From Mytilinidion resinicola (taxonomy: Eukaryota > Ascomycota > Dothideomycetes > Mytilinidiales > Mytilinidiaceae), in contig NW_022985438.1 of the NCBI RefSeq assembly GCF_010093595.1, positions 186,001 to 250,000 of the forward strand: 64,000 bases of DNA, written 5' to 3'. The notes under the pieces were generated by a model. It saw only the letters and a program-made list of their open reading frames with translations. It was not told the origin of the DNA and ran no database searches. Of the stretch, positions 55,582-64,000 are shown piece after piece (the stretch's first letter is position 1; each line of letters starts with the position of its first letter). Both the position numbers and the translations under genes were made by a program.

Positions 55582-56472
55582 GTTGGCGGCTGAGTATATC
55601 CGTGAATATAGGGATGTAAATTGAGGGCAGGGCTCCTCTGCTTTTGAGGGAGTGATTCTACACTTGCGCTGTTTGGGATAGCAGAGTGGCTGAAGATGTG
55701 GCGAGGCAGCTTTTGATCCTGGGCCCACGTCGCGGCTCCTTTTTGCTCTACTCCACCACGAGGCTGAGTTTAGGCACCTGATAGGTAGGGTAGTTAGGTA
55801 GTGCCGTAAAATACAGCGTGTGCCTGATTTCTGGACGAGGCCAAAAATGAACTGTGCCTAACATTCATATGCTCGTTCAGGTTCTATTTCGCAGCCTTAA
55901 CATTAACAAGGTCAGTTTTACATCACGTCTTCACTGTCCACAACGATTGGAGATACTGTCAAAAGCTGTGAATATAGCAGCTAGTCAGTCTGATTTAAGC
56001 TGTAGCAAATTTTACATTTACATGAGTCCAGATATTTGCTGCACTGCTTACGAGATCTTCAGTATGCTAAGTACATGAAATGCTAGTGGTCTCGACATAC
56101 CAAGGTCCAGGGCCCAAGCGATCCGCTCCTTAGGGAGTAAGCTTACAGCAACACGGTGATACGTTCTGCTGAACCTGAATGAGCGGATATATATATTTCC
56201 AAAGCAGAACTCGATCTACTTTTAAACGCTTTTAATTGGCCGCTCTTCTAAACGACATATGACTCGAGGGTCCGCCCACGCGACTGTATCCAGGGGCTTT
56301 CAGCCACCAGTCTTTCTCTATACTTCCTACAAGCTCGCTTCCAATGCTCCCCTTACAAGACTCGCAGCAAGAGGATAGAATTGACGACGTGATTCCACGG
56401 GTGGACTTCGACTACCAGCTCCAGCAGCCCTGTTTCCACCAATGTCTCTGGCGCGACGACCTGGAGCCACTC
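55582..56472. other. gene-free region
   Basis: About 890 bases between the CDF gene (promoter side) and the nicotianamine synthase stop. AT-rich around 55900-56080; no gene seen. Confidence 0.5.
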
Positions 56473-57352
56473 TCAGCAATGTAGCATCAGACGTCTAAAG
56501 TTGAGCTCACGTACCGGATACAACAACGCTCTCAGCGAGTGCGCACTCCTCACACACAGTAGTGCCCCTTTCCGCATCCGTCTTGCTACCCCACCCAATA
56601 TCACCGCCTTCCCCTCCGCAGACATTCCGACCAACGCAGCCACATAGACAACGTCGAAGTCCCATAACTTGCCGCAATCGGCCGCCTCCTCGTGCGCAAA
56701 CGTCATCTTCCCGTACCCGTGCCTCTTCGCCAGCTCTTCTGACAGGGCAATAGCACCCGCATCTCTATCGACGTTGTGGATCCTAGCGTGTGGAAAGCGG
56801 TCGGCCACGCAGAACGAAGTCAGCGGCAGTGGTCCCGAGCCGATGAAAGCGATGTGTTTTGGCGCATGATTTGTGACAGCGGTAATAGTGCTGCACTCGA
56901 GATTGCAGAGGTCGACGTAGTTGGAGTAGTAGGGGAAGCAGCGCAGCGGCTTAGGCTCTGGTACGTATGGGGGTAAGTATTTGTATAGACACCGACACAC
57001 TTCTTCTTCGTCGACCGCCCGCCGGTAGGTATTAGCTAAGGGGGTCTGGCAAACCTAATTTCTCGTCGAAGCGAAGCATTCGCTTGGCCCAATGCCGCTC
57101 TAGGGCACCTTCGGCGGAAGAGCAGAGCTGGCGGATGTGTGGAGCGTCAGAGATGAGGGAGGAGAGTACGCTAGAGGCGACGGTGGGGTGGTAAGGCCGG
57201 ATGCAGATAGATACGAGCTCGCTGAACAGCGAGTTGACTTCATCTCGGGGATTGAGGTCTCGGAGAAGGGAAATCTTGTTGTAGATAGCGGTGATTGCAG
57301 TTGTAATCGCGGCAGCATCTTCTGCGTGGCTGTTTCCTTTGAGGCCCGGCAT
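56473..57352 (-). CDS. nicotianamine synthase-like protein
   Basis: Two exons, 57352-57055 and 56957-56473, in phase (G|AG Glu codon); 260 residues; intron 97 nt (donor GTTTGC, branch CTAAT, acceptor CAG). Nicotianamine synthase condenses aminopropyl groups of S-adenosylmethionine into a metal chelator; plant and fungal enzymes share the fold. Exon 1 has IYNKISLLRDLNPRDEVNSL and LERHWAKRML. The junction reads DEKLEPKPLRCFPYYSNYVD, with the family's FPYYxNY block. Exon 2 has IAFIGSGPLPLTSFCVADRF, the SAM-binding GSGPLPLTS, then NVDRDAGAIALSEELAKRHG and FDVVYVAALVGM. The start is ATG at 57352 (MPGLKGNSHAED). Cytosolic; likely important for Fe, Zn, Cu or Ni handling. Confidence 0.9.
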
Positions 57353-58491
57353 CGTACGGTGTAGTGGAGTGAATTGAGGAGAGGGACACACGGATGCAAC
57401 GACTTGAGATAGAAAAAAGTGACAACACAGAAACAGGCTCTAGGGCTGTAGGGGGATCCCACTTCGGCAAGTGTGAGCACCTTGATATCACGGCCACGTG
57501 ACTGTTGATCTTTTCGGCGTGAATGATTCCTCAGCGAGCCCTTTGTAGCTAGGGAAGGCGATGGAGTGAAGGGAATGAATTTCCTAGGACTTTGTGTATC
57601 GGAAACTAGCCTTATCTTGTTGAACGTTGCCACTTGATTGCGGGAAAGAATGATGGTAGCCGCTATGCTACGGTCCGCACAACTCTACAGTCTTGGAAGG
57701 CCGAGGATTAGAGTCTGAAGATGTATGGGCGAGAAGATATGGAAGCCTCAAGACGGCATGTGAGAATGTCACAGACTCGCGCAGCCGATCTTAGGCATGC
57801 TGACTGAATCTACTTACCTTTGCGCACAAGGCATTTTGCTTGCTGCTCGGCTCCTAGAGCTGCACACTTATTTAGCTGAAGAATTTTCGCGGTCTCTTGT
57901 GAGATGAACGGGTGTTATTGACATGGCAGAGGCTTTTAAGCGATGACCTAATCCAGATGATGTGATCTGGTGCGATGGAGCAGCCGTATATATCGAGGAT
58001 AGAGTGATCCATGTGACCATATCTCAACAAGCCTCTACAAAGGTAGCAATTGAGCTGGAATAATCAGACTTGTCAGCTCTGACTCTTGGTATTGAGTAAA
58101 GTCCATGTGAAATGGGAAATCACTTCGCTTGACCTAGATCGTGAAGTTCCGGTGACCTAGATCACACCCGCCAGTACTTCCTTGTCCGACCTCACGTGCT
58201 GCCGGTCTGAGCTTGGCGACTGAGGTAAATGCCACCAAACTCTCACATACGCTGAACAAATATACGAATATCAAAAGGATGTGAAATTTTAAACAACTCT
58301 GGCTTCTGCTGCTGCTCTCTTGATGGAGGCGTTGATGGAAACGGAATACACTACGAGCGCACGAAATAGCTACGTACTGCCATTCAGACCATGCGTAGTC
58401 AGAAAACAAACGCCAAAGTATGCCGCCCCTATGCCAATGTGCTTGAATGTAAAAAAGGAAACACGCACGCGCCGTCGAACCCGCACATCCG
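57353..58491. other. gene-free region
   Basis: About 1.1 kb between nicotianamine synthase and the HMG-CoA reductase stop, both on the minus strand. It holds the promoter of the former and the 3' UTR of the latter. No additional gene is supported. Confidence 0.5.
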
Positions 58492-61400
58492 TTATCGCCT
58501 CGGCAGCGCCGACTCCGCCGCTCTCGACGCCGCATCTCTGATGCTCCCCACAGCCGCCGAAGCCGGAGTCTGCGCGCCTCCGCTCATGAGCTGCGGTGGT
58601 GCGGGTGTAGGAGCACGGCTGGGTGCCGCGCTGGGCGCTTGGCTACGGTTGTGCGCCATGTGCGCGCGGACCAGATGCCCCGCGCAGAGCGCGGCGTTGA
58701 GCGACAGTTCGCCAGCGAGGACAGCGGCAGCGATGACGCGGGCGAGGAGGCGGGAGTTATCGCCCGGGTTAGTGGGGTGGGCGCCGCGGACGCCGAGGAG
58801 GTCCAGCATGGCGGATTGGGGCTCGAGGATTGTGCCGCCGCCAAGGGTGCCGACTTCGATTGAGGGCATGGAGACGGAGATTTGGAGATTGCCTTTGAGA
58901 CTGCTTTGCTGTTAGCATCATGTGGATGGGGATGGGTCAGGCGGGCAGGCAGGTTTACTTCTTCATGATTGTGATGCAGTTGGCACTCTCCATAACCTGA
59001 GCCGGGTCTTGGCCAGTTGCAAGGAACATGGCAGCCACAATGTTTGCGGCGTGCGCGTTGAAGCCTCCAATGCTGCCGGCCATAGCACTGCCGATGAGAT
59101 TCTTGTTGATGTTGAGCTCGACGAGCTCGTCGACGCCGCATTTCAAGACGCTTTTCACAATATGACCAGGGATGATAGCTTCAGCGACAACGCCCTTGCC
59201 GCGACCATCGATCCAATTGATCGCAGCCGCCTTCTTATCAGTGCAGTAGTTTCCGGAAACCGTGATGATGTTCATGTCTTCAAAGCCCTCGGTAGCCATG
59301 ACGCCCAATGCATGTTCAACACCCTTCGAGATCATGTTCATGCCCATAGCATCGCCGGTCGTCGTCTTGAATCGAATGTAGAGGTTGTTACCGGCAAGAG
59401 CAGTCTTCATAGTTTGAAGTCGAGCGAAACGACTGGTGGAGTTGAAGGCATTCTTCATCACGCGTTGCCCTTCTTCAGAATCCAACCACAGTTTAGCGGC
59501 GCCAGCTCGAGCCAGCGTCTCGAAACAAACACAAGGTCCGCGGGTCATGCCATCGCCAGTTATCACAGTGACGGCTCCACCACCAGAGTTGATGGCCTTG
59601 GCGCCTCTGCTGGTACTCGCGACTAAAACACCTTCGGTTGTAGCCATGGGTAAGAAGTAGTTCTGTCCGTCAACCATCATTGGTCCAGCGACACCAACAG
59701 GAAGGGGTAGATAGCCAATGACATTTTCGCAGCAAGCTCCATGAACAAGATCGTAATTGTAGTTCTCGTAGGGGAGTTTGGACCTTTCCAGGAGCGTCGA
59801 GGTCTCCCTAGTGGCATGCGTCCGAGAAACGACAGCGCGTCGGATTTTGACAGCTCTTGTCTTATCGCCAAGTGTCTTCTCTAACGCGTATCCTGGTATC
59901 TTACCCTTGATAGACAGCTCCACCAACTCAGCATCCGTGATGAGATGTACCTTCTTTTCTTTCAAGAGAGCCTCGGTGACTTCTATTGGGCGCTTGTTTT
60001 GCTGTTCCTTTTCACTGAAGGGGCTGGGCTCGGGTATGGGCTGGAACACAGGCGCTGGTATTGGTATTGGCTGCGGTTGGACTATTTCCGCAAGGGGCGC
60101 GACCTCAGGAGCAAAGTATCCATTTTGTGGTGTTTGAGGTTGTGGTGAAGGCCTTGGAGAAGCCAGGGAAGTAGACACGTTAGGCGGAGCACCTTCTTGA
60201 ATTTCTTCTGCCATCGGTGGATCCAAAGGAGTATGGGGATCTTTGATGGTCCAACGAGCCGCGTTAAAGAGGTAACCGTTGAGCACCAAGCTCATAACCA
60301 GTGCCGCGATAATCCATTTACTTAGAACTGGATCCTCCAAGCTTTTAAGCAGCCCATCGACAACGCGGCCGCCCATAGTCGTGGAGAGATGGTCTTTACT
60401 GTCACTACCAAACTCTCCTGGAGAGGCGTAATGTACGGAAGGAAACTGCAATTCGTATTTGATTGGTGCCACGACGGTGACAGCTGTGGAAATTCCGCTG
60501 GCCTGCGCAGAGGCAAAGATAGAGTCTAGACCGCTTCCTGCAACTTTGAATGGGTCCATCGGCGGTGGTGCAACGACACTGGAGAATCTGGACATCTTGG
60601 CGGCAGCAGGGTGTCTGCTCGCGCGAAACGGCAGAGTGCAGACGTTCAGGACATTGACAAGAATGAATCCAGTGACCATCAACACCTTGAATTTCGGAAT
60701 GCTGTTGTCGCGTACTTTCTTTCCGAAGACAGTGTGTTCACCCGACTTGTTTACTCGTCCAGAGTCATTTCGGGGCCAGTCATTGCTAGCTGCGACACTC
60801 TCCGCGACAGATCGGTTGACGCCATCGTCTTCAAGAGCCCTCCTGAGATTGACATGCCGCTTGATGCGGTTGATCTCCAACTTGATGCTGAGGATAGATG
60901 TGAAGAAAGTGAAGAGTAGAACGCCGTCGAAAACGAGGATCCAGGCAGCGAGGAAGCAGAACTGTCGTAGTCCACCTTGCACACCTGATAGTGAACCAGC
61001 GACAAGGATGAGAATCTCAATACAGTAGTCCCTGACTATTTCAAAGCCATGCTCCTTGACAGCAGCTTGAACGGCGTTTTGAATGGTAATAGGCTCATTG
61101 TTACCTCCTTCGGTGTTTTGGCTACGCCGGGCATCAATTGACGCAGAGAGAACGGCCTTGGTGAGAATGATGGGTTTCTCAAACCCAATAGTGACGACTA
61201 AGAAGGGCAGCCCCTCTGATAGAAGGACCATATTGATTGGGACGCCAAGACGAAGGGTCACGAGGAGTGCGAAGAGGAACGCAAATGCAGATTGGAACAG
61301 AACTGTCGCAGCAAGCCAGAAATTCGACCCAAGGCGCCTCATGGAGAGGAATAGGGAGACGAAAGTCAGGTGCATGGACAGGTATCCCATGACCATGATC

Positions 61401-62261
61401 ACGATGTCTAGTGTCTCCGCATTCTAGTCGGGCGAATTAGCGTGCTTCCGTGGTTCGCCTTTGCAGTATACATACCTTCAACAAGTCTACAAACGAGGTC
61501 CACGAGTCTCGCGTCCAGTTGCGAAGCCCTCCCGAGCCTGAGCCGCTCCTTGCAGCCTTCATAATCCACTTCTTGGCTTCAACAGTGCCCTCGTGATCCG
61601 AGTCCTGGGATTCAGCGATATCCTCAGCAGGGGGAATCTCTTGCATAGCCGCTAGGAACTCAGGGGCCTCTGATAGCGATATCGAAAAGGCCAGTGAAGT
61701 GTCAGGGGAAATATTGGAAAACGAGCTCGTCGAGCTTGGGAGGAGTTTGGCAGAGGAGTTGTTTGGGATAACGCTCTGGGCCAAAGGAGCGGTTTGCGCA
61801 GAATTGAAAGCGGGGAGATCGGGGAAAACAAGGGTCAGAAGTGCGAGTTCCCGAGTAGTCTGCGGAGTGTGTATTAGCTAATGTCTGCTCGTGGTGTTGA
61901 AAGCACCCACCTTCTCGAGCTTCGACGAGCTGCCTGTTTCCTCAACCTGCCATTGCCAGTCGGTGTCTTCTCCTACTCGCAGCCTCTTGCTGCCCACCAT
62001 CAACGTATTGAAGTCCACCTTGCCGCTCGTCGAGCTAATGACGGGGCTGCGGTCGAACAGGCCATGGTCCAGAACTCCGATGTAGGTGGTGCTTGCAAGA
62101 AGGGCGACAAAGACGATTGTATGTATAGGATGAGTGCAGGCGCGTTTCGATATAGACAATAGCACTGGAGACAGATGGCGGTCATACCAGCTGGGGCTAG
62201 TCTTCTTCTGAGCACTATCACCCCCCCGCCATCGCGTGGGCATAAAGGAGGCTCCTAACAT
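58492..62261 (-). CDS. HMG1: HMG-CoA reductase with sterol-sensing domain
   Basis: Four exons in phase: 62261-61911, 61859-61476, 61423-58959, 58900-58492; 1202 residues; introns of 51, 52 and 58 nt. ER membrane enzyme that makes mevalonate, the rate-limiting step of sterol and isoprenoid synthesis. The N-terminal TM ([18 protein letters not shown]) is followed by a luminal segment and a sterol-sensing domain from [20 protein letters not shown] through [21 protein letters not shown] linker rich in Pro follows. Catalytic signatures: [51 protein letters not shown] and [16 protein letters not shown]. The last intron splits IMKN|LKG just before the final domain. TTG and GTG codons upstream are not used; ATG at 62261 fits [14 protein letters not shown]. 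Confidence 0.97.
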
Positions 62262-63419
62262 GGTGTCTGTTTCTCCAGCGTGAAGAAGCTACTGTGCAGC
62301 TGCTTTTGGTGAATTGCGGGATTTAGAGAGAGGACGGTCACGCCAGACTTCGGGTGGCTGCGAGCGAGGTATTTACAGGATCCGGGGAGGTGGATGGAGT
62401 CGACGGCGATGCAGGTGCGGATATGCGTGGTACTGAAGTCCGGCGAATTGGAGCGCGCGCCACGAGGAGAGGCACGACGGCGTCGCTGATGCTGCAGCAG
62501 TATGGCGGGGGAGAACGGCGGTTGTGGGAGGTGCCCAGGCGAAGGCGGCGGTGGAGGGCGAGGAGGTGCTTTCTACGGCTGCTCAGAGGTTGCGGACTGG
62601 ACTTCAGTGACAAGCACCTGCAGGGACCGTGCATCTCCAATTTTTAGGACCGGGTTTACGCATCAGTGCCAAGCGCCTCACCGCCCGCGCCTTTGTCTGG
62701 CCTGCGGTGCGTTTGCCGGCTTGTATCAGATGGACAACATGTTACAAAGGCGCTGGCGGCTTAGTATTGTTCGCTCGGTGTTGATTGTCTCTCTACTGCT
62801 CCGTGGCCGGCCGGCTCCTGAGCACGGCAGCAGGATTCTCGTCGAATTGACCAAGAAGAGGGTCCACCACCGACCAATCATGCTGCCGTGCCTATCCCAA
62901 TAACGTCCCGCTTCCTGCACGCCGCTAACGCCCCCGCGGAGCAAAAGTTGGAACCCAGCGTTTGCTCTCCCAGGGTTCGTTGGGGTTCAGTTTCATCAAA
63001 CACTACTGTCATCAAACCCAGAGTGGCAAAGGGACCACAGAGAGCAACCGTGCCTCGCTGGTAAGTGGTGTCATACAAAATAAGTTCGCGGGAAGATTCG
63101 CCACGGCTGCAAGGGACGCGTACGACGGTGGCGGAGTGAATGTGCGGGGCTCCACGTGGCTGAGATAAGCACATATCGATACCTATCCAGTGAATTGGAG
63201 GATGCTTCAGGTCCCTGCATCAGTTTCAAGAGTATTTCTTCTGTGCATTTGATGACTGTTAATGTGATCCAGGCTTGGAAGGGACTTCCTTCTGTTCGAA
63301 TTCTAGAACTTTATCTGATTTAGCATGCCTTTATTCTATGCGCCACGCAAAATGCTTGATCGATGCCTATCCGTTTGCCAGTGCTTGCGTCAGTTCCGCA
63401 GCCAGTTAGAACCCCTCAT
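62262..63419. other. gene-free region upstream of HMG-CoA reductase
   Basis: About 1.15 kb between HMG-CoA reductase (promoter side) and the end of the DUF3605 gene. The 62340-62640 part is GC-rich with overlapping shadow frames on both strands. No specific sterol-response element was identified. Confidence 0.5.
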
Positions 63420-64000
63420 TTATGCTATCTTTGCAGACATTGGGATGTCCCCGTTCGTAATCTCCTTGATGAAGGCTTCGTCAGGCCGATAGAGCATGAC
63501 ATGGAAATGCTCGACAGCATGGACTGACTTCAGCGATCTCCAGTTCGAGAACCAAATTAGCTGCAACCATGTCAAAACGGAGTTGAAACGAAGAGATAAC
63601 GAGGAGCGGGGTACGGACGTGATCTGGGTTGATGCGCGAAGCAAAAGTCTTCCGCACATAGTCATCTATTTCCTTCGATACCTCCGGCGTGATTCGACCC
63701 GTGACCGCGTCTTCCTCGAGCTCAAACTTGGTCCATATAACAAGGTGGGCGATGTCCTCGTCGATGCCGTATGGCCAGTCGTTGTAAAGGATCTTGATGT
63801 CCTCTGCGCGCAATCACTTCCGTCAGCCCGCCCCTCGCTACACACAGCCATCACCAAGAACCGCACCTGGATATTCAAACGGCGCGCCCTTTGGCTTCAG
63901 ATCTTTCCATTGCAGCCGCTCGTTCACGATGAAATTCATGATGGACCCATACTCCTTGGCGAGCCCGAACGTGAACTGCCTGTACTTGCGCAAGTCAGAA
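63420..64000 (-). CDS. DUF3605 / N-acetylglucosamine-induced protein 1-like (5' partial)
   Basis: Three exons seen: beyond 64000 to 63867, 63803-63619 and 63560-63420, joined in phase; introns of 63 nt (GTGCGG, CAG) and 58 nt (donor GTCCGT, CAG). The gene runs off the right edge, so its N-terminus is missing. The visible 153 residues include [39 protein letters not shown], then [20 protein letters not shown] and [20 protein letters not shown]. This is the conserved core of the DUF3605 family, some members of which are named N-acetylglucosamine-induced protein 1. Biochemical role unknown; no membrane segment. Confidence 0.85.

Noticed and set aside
51046..57352. A secondary-metabolite cluster around the P450
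   Set aside because: No polyketide synthase, peptide synthetase, terpene synthase or pathway regulator lies within the window near the P450; the neighbours are metal-related or decayed genes.
62338..62647. Roughly 100-codon frames on both strands upstream of HMG-CoA reductase
   Set aside because: GC-rich, mutually antisense and without motifs; more likely promoter and 5' leader.
1..64000. CRISPR arrays, bacterial operons, rRNA genes or a viral insertion
   Set aside because: No direct-repeat and spacer pattern, no rRNA signature and no recognisable viral genes were seen. Spliced genes throughout show that the window is fungal nuclear DNA.

Overview
The window is nuclear DNA of a filamentous ascomycete (Pezizomycotina). 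A dothideomycete would fit, but the class is a guess. Genes are split by short introns, mostly 42-160 nt, with GTRNGT-like donors and CTRAY-like branch points. Many products are typical of moulds: nudF/PAC1, HMG-CoA reductase with a sterol-sensing domain, fungal nicotianamine synthase, DUF7580 and DUF3605 proteins. Several reading frames carry in-frame TAG/TAA codons that could come from CAG/CAA, the pattern expected from repeat-induced point mutation (RIP).

Layout. 0-4 kb: the tail of an unknown gene, then tRNase Z on the minus strand with a long AUG-less 5' open extension. 4.7-8.8 kb: a bZIP transcription factor with about 2 kb of gene-free DNA upstream. 8.8-12.1 kb: a small hypothetical gene diverging from a DUF7580 gene whose middle is hard to splice cleanly. 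12.3-14 kb: a P-loop sulfotransferase-like gene with an unusually long intron. 16-17.4 kb: an unrecognised gene with an 8-residue repeat. 17.7-21.3 kb: a carnosine N-methyltransferase-like gene bracketed by inverted arrays of a ~223-bp repeat. 21.5-23.5 kb: a 14-TM MFS exporter whose C-terminal tail holds eight hexapeptide repeats. 25.3-28.8 kb: an esterase, a hypothetical protein and an aminoglycoside-phosphotransferase-like gene without a visible ATG. 29.0-29.8 kb: a MULE-like non-autonomous element. 30.1-32.9 kb: nudF and a small cysteine-rich zinc protein. 34.7-36.9 kb: a complete but inactivated piggyBac element with TTAA duplications, next to a remnant of a STAND/NLR N-terminal domain.

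38.8-47.4 kb is conserved housekeeping sequence: an APC permease, SDA1, and a PHD-finger protein divergent from SDA1. 47.9-50.7 kb holds two decayed genes, F-box/ankyrin and a KSQMKW-type protein, each with two in-frame TAGs. 51-57.4 kb: a cytochrome P450, a Mn-type CDF transporter and nicotianamine synthase, all on the minus strand; the last two suggest a metal-handling neighbourhood. 58.5-62.3 kb: HMG-CoA reductase. The window ends inside a DUF3605 gene.

Coordinates of spliced genes come from reading splice sites by eye and checking that exon lengths add up in phase. No homology search was run; family names rest on recognised motifs.
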